64,000 nucleotides of DNA from Pinus tabuliformis (taxonomy: Eukaryota > Streptophyta > Pinopsida > Pinales > Pinaceae): NCBI GenBank assembly GCA_031772625.1, contig CM062805.1:516502102-516566101 (forward strand). Direction: 5' to 3'. A program made the translations under genes and the position numbers. The notes below the pieces were generated by a model, which was given only the letters and a program-made list of their open reading frames with translations, was not told where the DNA came from and did not search any database. Positions 23,352-35,223 of this stretch are shown here, piece by piece. The stretch's first letter is position 1, and each line of letters starts with the position of its first letter.

Positions 23352-24920
23352 TTACTTGCGCTCATCGGGAGGACGGACCGTGGATTGAGACATTTCTTGC
23401 GTGAAAAGACCATTTAGGGATGGTATATGACTATTTGCTATGCGTGATCTGGGAAATGAAAGTTGGTCCACGAGCTTGACCACTCTTCCTTCGTGCGGAA
23501 AACACATTACTCTAAAGAGTGAGGAGACGATGGCTCCCATGCAATAAATATAGTCTCGTCCAAGGATTAGGTTATAATCCAAGGGTCCTTGAACTACCAT
23601 GACGTTCATGTGAACTGTCTTCCCCCTCAATGTTATGGGCACATCAGGAAGGATCCCTAAAGGTCGACTGGTTCCTTTATCAAAGCCTATCAGATTTCTC
23701 ATTTCAGGCAACAACGATGGCGAACCAAGTGCTTTCCAAGCAATAGAGGAAAGGATACTCACAGAAGCCCCCTCGTCTATGATGGTACCAGCTATGACCA
23801 TTCTATATATTTGAACGATAATTCGGAATGGTATGCTTGCTGGCAAACGGGGTCTGCCTAGTTGATTCCAGTCGAAAGATACAACTAGGTTGCTTGGAGG
23901 TGGGACCGAGTAGACGGCCGGGTATGGCTCTGACGAACTTCCTTCCTGCGGTAAAGGAATGGGTGGATTGCCCCGATGTTCGTCGGAGTCTGTGTTGATG
24001 AAGAGAATTTGGACAGTGTCGTCCTTGTTCTCTTTAGTGACTGTATCATCCGAAGATAAAACCTCTGAAGGCAAGACCGGGTCAACTGCCGCCTCGACCT
24101 TTTGACTTTCGTCTGGTATGGATTCAGTTGGTTTATCTTCAATGATAGGCGCTTCAGCCGACCACCTGAGCGGGCCAGCTGGGTTCTCAACTAGTGACGG
24201 ACTCAGCAAGAGTTTTTTATATCCAGGAGGAAGTCGTAACGGTGAAACCGGACGATCATCCAAAACTCTTTTAGCCTCGTCTAAGAAGGGACAACGGTGG
24301 AGGGCATGGTCGCCTTCACACAGCTTACAAGGAAATCTAACTTTCCCTTTTCATCCTGGGGCTTCACTTTCACTAGTTGACGGTGTGCTTTCAACATGAT
24401 CTCCAGAGGTTGATGACACCGGATTGTGCAAACGAGGAGACCAGTCCCTTAGTATCCGGGGGATGCAAGGACAATCTCTGTGAAAGTGGTCTCCTCTGCA
24501 AATGACACATGGAGATTTAGGCCTAGTCGGTGCTGTGTGTGGATTTTCGTTAGACGACACTCGTTTTCCCCCATTCGCCTTTGGCTCCTTCTTCTTTTTC
24601 TCTTTCTTCTTCTTTTCCTTCTTCTCCTTAGGAACTTGGCTTTTAGCTTTACCAGTCCCGTCAAGCGAAGAGGAAGGAGGAGAGGAAGAATTAGAGGAAG
24701 TAGAAGGCTGGTGGGTAACTCTGGACTCGTCTAATTGTTGATTCGATTGTTCAGGAATAGTGGTGTTCTGAACGACATTGGTTGAGAAGAGCCATACTGG
24801 TAAGCCAATTGTCAGTCCTAGAAGCGACAATGTGGCCATATGGGGCGCACCAACATCTCCCCAAGAGGAGAAGGGACTAGGATTTCCACCAAGGGGAATT
24901 CCTTGGTTGGTAGGCTCCAT
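23352..24920 (-). pseudogene. N gag-protease polyprotein, one in-frame stop
   Basis: Start chosen at the ATG at 24920 (protein start MEPTNQ), conserved with P at 50693. The frame runs without a shift to 23352, broken only by one TGA at 24351-24353. The order is a hydrophobic N-terminal segment (GAPHMATLSLLGLTIGLPVW), a Ser/Pro- and Lys-rich middle, two zinc knuckles CVICRGDHFHRDC and CKLCEGDHALHRC (both CX2CX3HX4C), and a retroviral aspartic protease with IDEGASVSILSS and LDYNLILGRDYI. The N-terminal part does not resemble a standard capsid domain I can name. DEG in place of DSG/DTG is shared with Z1 and P. The TGA could be a recent mutation or read through. Confidence 0.8.
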
Positions 24921-26631
24921 TTTCTCAACCCAAAGATCAACGTAGGAAAAGGGGATGAATATTCCATTTAAAATAAATTTTAACACACTTTGACACAACT
25001 TGGTTTTTCAGTTTTAAAGAGTCGAGAAAAAACAAAAGATGACTCTAGTCTCCGATTTTTAATGAGCCTGAAGTGACAAGTGCTCAGATGGACCTTTTCC
25101 GTTAAGGAGTCTGAAAAGGAACGAAAGGGACTTCTCTGGAGGTCTAGGTAGAGGGAGTACCAAACCAATCGCAAAACTGCAGAATACTTTTTACGGTACG
25201 ACAGTCAATCTTCCCGAATGCTGTGTTCGGTGCATTGCGATCAGTAGGGTGGCCGACACGGCTTCATATGGATAAAGGTTTTATGCCTATAGGGGTCTCC
25301 CAATATATACTCGACGGTACGTGGGAGCACAAGTCTGTACTGCCACTTATCGTCTCAAAGTGGAGGAATCACCCAACCATCAGTGAGGACAACAGTTACC
25401 AGGCTTTACGACGCCGGAATACGTCTCTAGCCTAGACCTCTAAATGTTGTGCGTTAAGTTACAAAGCGTTGTTAAGTTCATTGAATTTATTTTAGGTTGA
25501 TCTTTCTTATGAAGTTTTCCTTTTGGGTTCACCACGAGATGTAGATGTAATTCCTAAAATGCAATCTAAAGATGATAAGCAAGCTTTTATCTCTTTTCAG
25601 CAATGAAAATCCTAGCTACAAGGGGAAAAGAAAGACACAATCTTTTCTCAAAGAGCAAAGAGAAAACTGTAAATGCACTTTTCCTAAATCAAGCCAAACA
25701 GACTGTCAATATGCAAATGCACATGTGCATGTATTTGTTTTTCACTTTCTTAATATTGATGCCTAAAAAGAAAGTTGTTGTACAAATTTGAATTGGTTTT
25801 CAAGTGAAAAACACAAACAAGCTTGTTTTCGAAATCAAAAGGTAGAGACGATTACGACACTTTATGATTTTGAAATAAACACTTGTTTCGACACTAGAAA
25901 TTCAAAAATTCAAGCCAAAGGCAAAAGTAAAAGCATAATCAACTGTCAACAGCAAATAAACTTTCTCCTAAGATCAAAATCGACACTTATGACAGATCTA
26001 AATCAAAGGACGACAGTATGACTATTCTACTTTTGCAATGGGAAACTGTAAATGACGCAACAAAAACACAAAAACAAATACAGTTTCTTTTATACAACTG
26101 AGGTGGAATTAAGGCAAAGAAAAAGGGGCTTTTAAACAGACACACACACTGATCACAGGCTGCAAAAATCAGAGGAAAAACTGGAAAAAATGAGCAAAGA
26201 ACCTCAGCTGCACAGGGCTAAGCTGATCAACGCACCTGGTACACAGAGAAACTGGATTGCAACGCAGGTTTCCCTCTCGGGAGCTGCGCTAAAATTCAAG
26301 AACTCTTCACAACACCTGCACTGGGGCAGAAACGAGAATTCTATCCGGGTTCTGGGTCACGGTTTGCAGTTTAATCTATGGTTTTTGGCCGAGTAAAAGC
26401 AATCAGTAATGCACAATCAGAGGGTTGATTTAAAAGAGGTTTAAGAGCTATCACAAAGGGTAATCAGATCATTTGTGAATCAGCTGTTCAAATCATAAAC
26501 AGATCCAGTGAATGGATTGAAGCAGCAGGTGTCTACTTTGCATTTGTTAATGGCAAATGCAGTTCGATTCGCTACTTCTAAGTTTATGAAACAAACAACA
26601 AGAGAAACACAAACAAACTAACTAGACACGA
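24921..26631 (-). other. N 5' leader, non-coding
   Basis: About 1.7 kb between PBS and ORF. No protein was recognised. The end nearest the ORF has hairpins of the 3' array type: CCTTTTC/GAAAAGG at 25093-25099/25113-25119 with loop CGTTAAGGAGTCT, and TTTTTC/GAAAAA at 25004-25009/25026-25031 with loop AGTTTTAAAGAGTCGA. CAACGCACC-type motifs near 26231 and 26259 resemble ones in the LTR. Confidence 0.65.
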
Positions 26632-26649
26632 TCCCCAGTGGAGTCGCCA
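26632..26649 (-). other. N primer-binding site (tRNA-Arg)
   Basis: On the minus strand TGGCGACTCCACTGGGGA, three bases from the LTR. It differs by one base from the complement of plant tRNA-Arg(ACG) as I know it. Confidence 0.85.
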
Positions 26650-26652
26650 TTT

Positions 26653-27692
26653 TGTTAACGGGAAAAGTGTCTATTCAGAACGACCCTATCCCACTGAGGT
26701 GTGACAGTGACCTCAGAAACAAACAGGGAAAACTACTTTCGTATTCTTCTTTATGAACTATAAACAAAGAGGAATAGGATGAACCAACCTGTGTCTTGCG
26801 CTAATCCTTTGATCCAATCTCTCTCCTCTTTGACAGCTTCCAGCTACCTGCTCCCTTACTTGCCCAGCATCACCAAGTTCCTGCAAGATCACAGAAGAAG
26901 GAAACTACACAAAGACATGGATTTATATTCATAAATAGCTTAGGGTCAGATTTAAGCTAAACATACAAATGTAACAAACATCAATGATACACAAGCATGT
27001 AGGAGAAACTCAAATAGTTTTATTGATAAAACAAGAAGATCCAGGAGGAGTTACAACCAATGATTCCTGATCTAGCATCAACCTCCCAGCATAGAATCCC
27101 CTCTTCACCTCCAACAAAGCATAAATCACCCAATACTCTGATATCTATCTCAAAACCAACAGCAATTCTCTGCAATGTACAAAATTCTAGCCTCTGGATC
27201 TCTTGGTGAGGGATCCATATATAGATGTATGCAAAGAGGATGAGTCAGCTCATGAATTGATTAGTGGCTTCCCTCTGTCAGTTCTTGCTTCCACTTGGAG
27301 ACTGAGAGCCTCTTACTCATTACTGGTCGAATTCAGTGAGGCAAGTGTCATTGGAGAAGATTCTGGAAGCTTCCATTGTCTCTCCACCTCGTGGAATGAC
27401 TCTACCACTTGTCATTTCCCGCTCAACGCACCCTGGTAGTGCATTCAAGTGCGTTGCAACACACCTAGCCAGTGTATTTGGGTGCTTTGCAACGCAGCTA
27501 GCTAGTGGAGCAGCTGAAATGATCCTGATTTGACTAGTTCTGAGCAGTTTCTGGTGGAGAACTTCTGGGAGAAGCTGTAATTTGTTGACCTTGTTTCTTT
27601 AGGAGCTGGAACAACACTTTTAGGGACTTAGGATCCCTTGGTTTATGGACATTTCATGCTTAGAGATGTAAGGCACAAAAATGTCTATAACA
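26653..27692 (-). repeat. N 5' LTR (right side)
   Basis: 1,040 bp, the same length as the left LTR with no net indel. In sense it begins at 27692. The 16-base palindrome of the left LTR has one change here (27449-27464). Confidence 0.9.
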
Positions 27693-27697
27693 GAGGG

Positions 27698-28394
27698 AAA
27701 TCGTGAGTTAAGTGTTTTCCCTAACAATTCCTAAAAGGAAACTTAATGTTTTGATGATTCTCATTTGTGCCCCCACCCTCATTAGGTTGGTTTTGGTTAT
27801 TCTACTGAGCATTTTTATTCCTTTTCTTATTCTTTTTCTACTTACTACCAGGTTTCTTAGGAGCCTTAGGTGTTGTGGACTTTGTCGTGAGAACCTCGAT
27901 GGACTACTTAGAAGAACATACTTTTTGAGAACTAGATGACCTTGTTGAGGCTTGATACGTGACAACCAAGTTAACCTAGTTGAGCTACTAGATGGCTCAC
28001 AATATCAAAAGAAACAAAACCAATAACATAATTAAAGTGTGGTCCCACCTTAGGTATTTTTGTATCTGTATAAGTTCAAGGAGAATTAGGAATCATCTCG
28101 TATAAAGTGATAAACTGAGAGTAAATCAGATCATGGTGTTGAGAATGTAATTTTTCATGCTCCTCAGTTGCCTCAATAACCATAATGGCATCCTTAGCTA
28201 TAGGAGGCAGAAGGGATCAAGTGAACTAGTCTCTAAGAACATAATCTGGAAGCCTAGTTCATACTAACCTCTTACATTTATGCCACTCATGGATATCGTC
28301 AAAGGTATGAGTAGAAACTTCTATTTGAAGTTCAATAAAAATTCGGTCCCAATATTTTGCCTAGTGGGTAACTAGAAGTGGTTCAAGAGTACAA
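27698..28394 (-). pseudogene. Z1 gag remnant
   Basis: The minus strand between N and the X fragment gives broken but gag-like text, with a basic segment at 27965-27708 and, further upstream, stretches such as EATEEHEKLHSQHHDLIY. Stops are frequent. It is placed as gag because it lies 5' of the Z1 protease in sense order. No zinc knuckle was identified with certainty. Confidence 0.4.
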
Positions 28395-28575
28395 TCCAAG
28401 GAATCATTGAGATTGGAGTTCAACGTATTTTTTTTTTTTGTGGATTCCCTTGAGGTTAGAAACAGTGTGTTTGAGATTTGAGAAAACAATCATATAGCCT
28501 ATGGTTTATGCTAGCACCAATGAGTCAATGTAGCTGGAGGGTGCCTCTGTATTGATAAAACCAGAGCACTTTGTC
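28395..28575. repeat. Fragment of repeat X
   Basis: Matches 14300-14475 and the corresponding part of X2: GAGATTGGARTTCAAC, GGTTAGAAAC, then CCTATGGTTTATGCTAG. It carries a run of T near 28431-28439. It ends where the text changes to an unrelated stretch. Confidence 0.65.
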
Positions 28576-30424
28576 TTTAAAAGAATCATGTTTGCAGGAC
28601 TGAATCGGTAGCATCTACCATAACAAGTAAGTTATGTCAAAGTAGAAGGAGTAGGAAAATTTGTTACATGAAGAAATGGTGACACAACCCAACATCAAAA
28701 TAAATTTTCTAAAAATTACGAAGAGTGCACAGTTGAAGATGAAACAACCAATAACTATGAAATATGAGAAACATCAAACAAGAGTGCTCAAGAGGAAGTT
28801 CTACTATGGAGAACCTATAAAAGAGAAGATACAAGGAGGATTAATTTGTATGGGTGACAAGTAGAAGATTTGTTATAGAGAAAATAAGAGCCTCTTACAG
28901 CACACTAGTAGACAAGGAGAGTTCACAAGAGGAAGAGATGAAGATGATTGTTATTATTCATAACAGGGGTTTAGAGGAAAGTCACAAGAAAAAGAATAAA
29001 AGTGCCAAAGCAATTGGAATTAGGAATGAGTGATGAAGAATTTGAGGAGAGGGTTGAGTTAAGGCAAGAACTCAATCATGTGAAATGTTGCTACAAGAAA
29101 GTAAAGATGAATAGAGTTATGGTTGGATAATGAGCAATGAAGAGGAAGAATGGTACTAATTTAAAGAACATGAAGGTCTACAAAAACAAAGAGATGAAAG
29201 AAGTAAGAAGAATTCTACAACAAGAGTTGTGTGTTCAAGTGAAGGTTGAACAAGGAGGTAATGGTATTTTGTTTTCAGTTAATTGTGGATTAATTGTTGA
29301 TTACAAGTAATAGTGATGAGTTTTTGTAGTTGAGGATGATGGCAATAAACCTTGCAGTAGAAAAGAAGAACAATAAAGTTCTCAGAGGAAGAAGGTGATT
29401 AAATTGCATACATAAGCCAAAGAGAAAAGAGTGCTCAAATGAAAATTCCATAGGAAGGAGTTAGCAGAAACATCAAGAGAATATTGGGCATGGAAGAGCT
29501 TAGTATGGTATTTACAAACATGTTGATGGAGTCAGCTTGTTGCAGTGGCTTGTTTGCAACTCACAGTGAGTAGTGAGAAGCTCATGGAAGAAGGAAATTT
29601 GTGACTACTGAGAGTCATATTAAAGGTTCAGAGAGAAGCCATAGTAGATAAAGTTAGTAGAAACTTGATAGGGAAGTAGGTAAAATTATAACTAGATATG
29701 ATGATAAGATTGCTACATAAAGATGAGGAAGGCTAGGGTTACATTTGAAGTTTATGCAAGAAATTAAAATGGAATTTGTTGGAGGTGAAGCTGAGATAGA
29801 GATAAAATGTTGAGTTAGAGGAAAAGCTCAATGGAGATGAGATGCATCCATAGAAGAATAGCCTAAGGGCGATGAGAAAATGTGTGTGGATGTTAATGAG
29901 GATGTCGTTGTAGTGGATGAAGTAGATGAAGATTTTATGAGAAGCCTCAAGACAATAAATTTCACCCAAGCACTGAATTAGAAGATGAAATTGACAAAAT
30001 GAAAGAAGGAAGGTATAGTTGGTTATGAGGAAATTTTTGAGCAAAGTATTGGAAAGTTTGAACAACTCGACAACATGTAAAGGTCAAAGTTCACAATAGA
30101 AGCAGTAGAAGAAGGTACAAGTTGATTAAATATGTGGTAATATTTTAAGTTTCACCATGCAGGTCAGAATAGAGGAAGATGAGGAGATTTACAGAATCCT
30201 AGAGCAAGGAGTGCTTGAAGGATTCCAGAGAAGAGAACCAGGAAGATCCCAAAATCCCAAAATCAAGAGAAAGTTCAGTGAGGTATCATGTAGCAAGGTG
30301 GAGACTTGTTACCTGTAGAGGCGTGTTGTGGCTCACAAGTTGAAGTTGTTATGAGAAGACCAGATGAATATGACCAAAATTTCATAAATTTTCATACCAT
30401 GGGAGTCTGATACAGGTGCATATA
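28576..30424. other. Unresolved purine-rich stretch between X sequences
   Basis: About 1.85 kb, rich in GAAGA/GAGGA on the plus strand, with no second copy in the window. Short frames exist, for example 28661-28864 plus, basic, unrecognised. The composition resembles a decayed retrotransposon coding region flanked by X sequences, but no motif of gag, protease or RT was identified. It may be the internal part of an element whose terminal repeat is X. Confidence 0.35.
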
Positions 30425-32829
30425 TGGGGAACTAAATTTGATGAAGACTAAACTGACGCTTTCCAATGTGATGGGTGGTCACATGGTGACGTTGGGAGAA
30501 ATTTTAAGTGTTTTGCAAATATTTACATTAGGAAGTGAGTTTTGTTTTAGAATAAATTGTAGGAATTATTTCCTAATGTAAATATAGTTTCGGTTTCCCT
30601 TATTTTGTGGGGAAGGGGAAATGATTCATATTGTGACTCTTGGTTGTCCCATGTTAGATTTATTTTTAAAGAAATGAGTGTTTGAGAAGAAGTAGAGTAC
30701 AACATAAGCATAGAGAAGGAAAAAGAGAGGAGACGTTCCAGTGCAAGGAGAAGAGGTAGAGGTCGAGAGGCCTGGGATGCACATGCCCACATTGTATATC
30801 TGGAAAGTTTTTAATGTATGTTGAATTTGGTTAATGAGTAGTTCATTTAGATGCCTTTGCGTTTTTTTATTTATCTGTCTATATATTTTTAATGAAGTTG
30901 TTGGTCTTTGGGGAAAATTGATTTTTGTCTGTAAATTGTTGCAATCTCATTTTATTCCTATGTGATGTTGTCTTTAGAGGCCTGCACTTGTAAATTCAAT
31001 TTTAATTAAGAACTTGAGCATGGAATCTTCCATCATTGTTTTTGTCCTTTTGTATTTTATTCCTATAGTAAAGTTTGTAGAGGAATGTGTGGTGAGATTG
31101 AAAGATTGTAATAGCTCAATCCACAAGGGCCTAAGATTGTAGTAGATGGGTTTTGAGCACTGAGATTGGAATTCGACATGTTCTATTCATTTTTGGATTC
31201 CCCTGAGGTTAGAAACATTAAATTTGAGAGTTGAGAAAAAATTCTTGAGTCACCGTAGCTAGAGAGTGTCTGTGTATGGAGAAAACTAGAGCACCCTGTT
31301 TTGTTGAATGGTGTCCAAAAGTTTCAGATTTGCTTCTACCTGGTAAGTTTGAGATAGAGTTGTAAATCCCCATGAAGAAGTGTGTATGAAGTCATGTGTA
31401 ATGTTAAGAAGCAAGTATAGGCTGTGTGGAATCAATTGGGATCAATGTCAAGTCAATTCACCTTCTAGGAATTCAAAAAGATGGTTTTTTTCCAAGCACT
31501 ATGAAATCATTTCATAGCACATACATGGTTTTTTACAGTGCTACAAAATTTTTGCAGTGCCTACAACCAACAATTTTCAGGGCTACGTATGAGGTTTCAA
31601 AAGCCTGTTTTGGCCTTCCCATTGCATTGTTGGATGAATTGAGTCCTAGTTAAGTTGGATAAGGTAAGAAAATGGATTGGAAGGTGATAGAAGACTCTCT
31701 CATGGAACTTGTGAAGCCAAATCCACATTCTTATTTTGACTACATATTTTAAAGAGTTCCTGAAATTCCATAATTGGGTGAATATAGAGATGTCTGTGGA
31801 GTACCCTCGACTATTGGAAGTTTGGGTAGCTCAGTATGTCATCAAAATTAGGGCTTATATAACATTTTTTTTTCCATTTTCTTAATCTCATTCATTTCCT
31901 CCTTATTTTCATTAATTTTTTGTTTGAAATCCTTTTTAATTTTCTTTCCACTATGAAAACTAAATTTCCAGCTTGGTTGCTTGGTACTTGACATATTTTA
32001 TTTATTTATGACGCATGGATGGGCCTTCAAGAGGTTTAGTTGGTGTAATGAATTTTGGATCTTTTGTAGTTAGACATTAGATAAAATAGTGTTCCCTGCA
32101 TTTTTTGTGACATTTGCTTAACTGCCTCTTATGGATTCATTAATTCTAGTGATGCGTTCATTTAATAACACCTATGGGTTTTGGTCTAACAATAATTGTG
32201 ATTCCAACAAGTGGTGTCAAATCCAAAGGTATCGAGTTCAAATCACACCCAACTCACATTAGGAGGGATATTGTTTGACATTGGATAAACCATCACTCCT
32301 CGCATGTTTCGTGACTTGCACTTAACCAGCCCTTGTGGATCCACTAACTCTAGTGATGCATCCATTTACTATCACCTAAAGGTTTTAGTCTAATGAAAAT
32401 CATGATTCGAACATTCTTTGGAGACATGTGAGAAAGTAATAATAATAACACTCCTCTTAATCACAACTTTTAGTCAGCCAAAGAAAATGGATCTTCCTAC
32501 CAAAAGTTATGTCAATTGTATGTTACATGCCTTAGAAGCTTAACGTATAGAATATATAAATGGATTACCTTTTTTCTTGATATTTTTTTTATATTTAATC
32601 CCTTATGAATCTAAAATTTTGGTCTGTAATAATTTGATATTTCTTCTTTGCAATTCCATGGGTTTGACAAAATGTTGATTTTCTAAGTGAGAGTTATGGT
32701 AACTTTTCTGCAACTTTCTTATTTTTGGCCTCTTCTTAAGAGAAAACTTGAATATCTTACCACATGTCCAATTATTCAAATATAATTCTGTAATTTTTAC
32801 ATAATATTCTTCATTATGTCTCCTCATAT
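30425..32829. repeat. X2: second copy of the 2.4-kb repeat
   Basis: Begins TGGGGAACTAAATTTGATG and matches X1 to CTCCTCATAT. It includes the same TRIM at the same internal position, so the TRIM inserted before X1 and X2 separated. No gene recognised. Confidence 0.65.
32068..32413 (+). mobile_element. TRIM-type miniature LTR element (copy 2)
   Basis: Terminal repeats 32068-32209 and 32272-32413, PBS-like TGGTGTCAAATCC at 32212-32224 and polypurine tract AGGAGGGATA at 32261-32270. Same insertion as copy 1, duplicated with repeat X, and more decayed at the PBS. Confidence 0.75.
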
Positions 32830-33131
32830 CTCCAAAAATTCAAATTTTGATGTATCATAGAAAAATTATAGCAAAAATTCCAAGATCACTTCCTTGAAAT
32901 CAATTTTAGGATCCTTCACAAACCCTACCTTCCACAAAGTATATATTGGAAAGTTTACTAAACCAAATTCCACAATTTTAATCATATTTTCACCAATATA
33001 TGACCTTAATATGGTCTAAATTTTACCATCTGAAATGTCCCAAAAAAAATATAGAAAAAATTACAAACTGACATGTTTGAAACTAATTTTTGGATCATTT
33101 AGAAACCCTAACTTGCTTAGATTATATTTGT
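32830..33131. other. AT-rich spacer, nothing recognised
   Basis: About 300 bp between X2 and the Z2 LTR with a two-fold internal similarity (ATTTTRGGATC...AAACCCTA near 32900 and 33090). No gene, RNA or terminal repeat seen. Confidence 0.4.
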
Positions 33132-34069
33132 TGTAGTTAGAATTACCCAACCACAAGGACCTATTTATTTGTGATCCTTTCCCATTGATCATTATATAGA
33201 CATGTGCAATATGTGTTTCCTAAGTGTACAACACAATTCTAAGAAAATCTCTATATCATATAAACCCCAATATAAGATGCAAGAGGACGATGAAAGGCTT
33301 CACCTTTCAAATGTAGATCTAGTAGTTAATTGATGTAACTAGATTGGGGGATGCCTCACCTCTTAGTATCCAAGCTCCTGCACATATGAGACCAACATAC
33401 AAACATCCAAAATCCTTCCTGCAAGATCAAGTTAGCATGAATACCATTCATAAACTAGCATTAAAACAAAATGAACAACATGTATACTATAACTACCAAT
33501 AGAATTAGAGAAGGGGAATCAATATTGGATTATAAAAAAGTGGAATATACAAGTGATATACCCAAATTGCATAAGAGAATCCCCTCCTTCAGCTTAGCAT
33601 CTAGGTCTCCTCTAGCCTTCCACAAGAGAAAAGCTTTCTAATTATAATGTAGACACTAGATATCAAATTCTCACTCCAAGACTAGTATGACCCCTTGAGA
33701 TGAAATGTATATATATGCCTTTAGCCCTTTCAGGGAGAATTAATTTGGACGTTGGTTAGGAGGAAGAGAAGTTAGGAAACTTCCACAATAATTCTCCCCT
33801 ATCCAAGTCATAAATTCGATCCATCTATTTGATCTCCTAAGGAATATGCAAGTTTAAAAGTCTAAGTATCTACGTTGGTTTATGTGGGATAATTAGAGTA
33901 AATTACTCTGATTATGCACTAAAATTTAGGATAATTATGAAAGATGCACAAGGCTAACAAACATAAATGCTAAAACAAAGTCAAAATAAAAGATAAAGGG
34001 CATACATCAAGGTCAACAGTATAAAGGAAAATGTAGTTAACTCATATGTGGGTAAATAGGTTGATAGCA
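33132..34069 (-). repeat. Z2 3' LTR
   Basis: Runs from TGTAGTTAG to TTGATAGCA with a polypurine tract directly to its right, so it is the 3' LTR of a minus-strand element whose body lies to the right. Its left two thirds match the Za LTR pieces (695-960, 3740-4005, 13405-13561). Near 33480-33495 it keeps the unoccupied version of the C1 target site. Confidence 0.6.
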
Positions 34070-34086
34070 GATGCCCCCTAATGTAT
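34070..34086 (-). other. Z2 polypurine tract
   Basis: In sense, ACATTAGGGGGCATC before the LTR start TGCTATCAAC. It resembles the N and P tract TTTAGGGGGCAAC, which supports a common family. Confidence 0.65.
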
Positions 34087-35223
34087 GAAGTCAAAAGAGT
34101 AATTGATGGTTGAAAATCATTACAACAAAACCCATAGCTAAAAATGGGAGATGGAGCCTGGACTACAAATCTGAAATGGAGGAACTCAAGTGCTAAAGTC
34201 TCAGCCTTCCTAATAACATCCCCAAGTCGGGTATACCCATGCTTAGTCATAAAGAGAAACTAAACATGGCTGCCAACTATATACAATGCAGATCCATGAC
34301 ATGAAATGATATAACATAGCCATGAATAATAAACAGTGGATCCATGTGATAGACCAAAAAGATCATAGCCACCAACAAATATAGTGTGGATCTATGTCAC
34401 AGTATACATCAGTTAGACTATGGACACATAAAAGAGAGGTGCTCCAGAGTATTCCTCAAAGTACATCAATGATACATAATGCTAACATAACTTACGAAGG
34501 GTGCTATATAAGAATTAAATGTCCCTAACACGGGGTCTTCTACACAACCCTAATGGTATGAATCTAGAGCATGTGAATAGATGTCCTAATGTCGAGCATG
34601 GTAGAAACCACCTAATTACCGAACAATGAGGTGTACCATTAACAGGTGCAAGGGGACCCACTAATGATGATAATGGACCTCAAGGTGCTTAGCACAATCC
34701 ACTAAGTGTGAATAAAGGGGATAATCTCGAACACCCGTAGACTCGACCGATCAAGAATCAATTATGTAAATGCACTATCGATCATGAGGAAGCATGCCAC
34801 TGAGGATTTGTTCCTAGATCAGGCTTCTAGATAATGAGCTAAAGTCGACACAGGAAGATCTGTCGAAGTAGGGCCTTGATGTATCCCCCATCAATCAATA
34901 TGGAAAAAGATGATAGATGATGTGAATGGTTGAAGCCATGAAGAGATGAAGTATAACTGACAAAGGGATGGCCAACACAAAAGGGGTCAACAAGGACTGT
35001 AGATGGCCAACTCGTGTTGATACTTCCCTTGAGCACATACCGGAATGACACAAAAGTGACTTGGAAACATTGACTAATGGGCACCATGTGATATCATGAA
35101 ACAACATATGAGGTATTGAAGCATGCTCCATAATTACTAAAAGAGTAACTAGCCAAAGGAGGAGACAAATTCATATGTATGGTACAGCTCCTAGGAAAGC
35201 TAAAACCCAACTCTGAGGAAATG

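Larger units (their letters stand above)
19897..27692 (-). mobile_element. N: minus-strand gag-protease retrotransposon
   Basis: 7,796 bp with TSD GAGGG on both sides (19892-19896 and 27693-27697) and LTRs of 1,040 bp each. The termini read TGTTATAGAC ... CGTTAACA in sense. It has a tRNA-Arg PBS, a leader of about 1.7 kb, one gag-protease frame, a 2.4-kb non-coding 3' region with a hairpin array, and a polypurine tract. No RT, RNase H or integrase was found. P is a second copy of the same family in the opposite orientation. About 22 LTR differences were counted by eye, so N is young relative to its surroundings. Confidence 0.9.
16003..28394 (-). mobile_element. Z1: minus-strand gypsy-like gag/protease element, split by N
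   Basis: Made of 16003-19896 and 27698-28394. The sense order on the minus strand is gag remnant, protease remnant, then a long 3' non-coding part. 16003-17060 matches 34166-35223, and 17060-17680 matches 58479-59141, both in Z2. Parts also match the 3' region of N, for example TTGTTCCTAGATCAA at 16648 and 21588. No RT or integrase was seen, so it appears non-autonomous. Both LTRs are missing or replaced by X sequence. Confidence 0.65.

Noticed and set aside
24480-24741. Plus-strand frames opposite N gag with poly-Phe or poly-Leu
   Set aside because: They are the reverse strand of the Lys-rich segment of gag and have no independent support.
29739-30065. Minus-strand 108-codon frame rich in Phe, Leu and Ser
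   Set aside because: It is the antisense of a purine-rich stretch, which gives long hydrophobic frames by composition. No domain.
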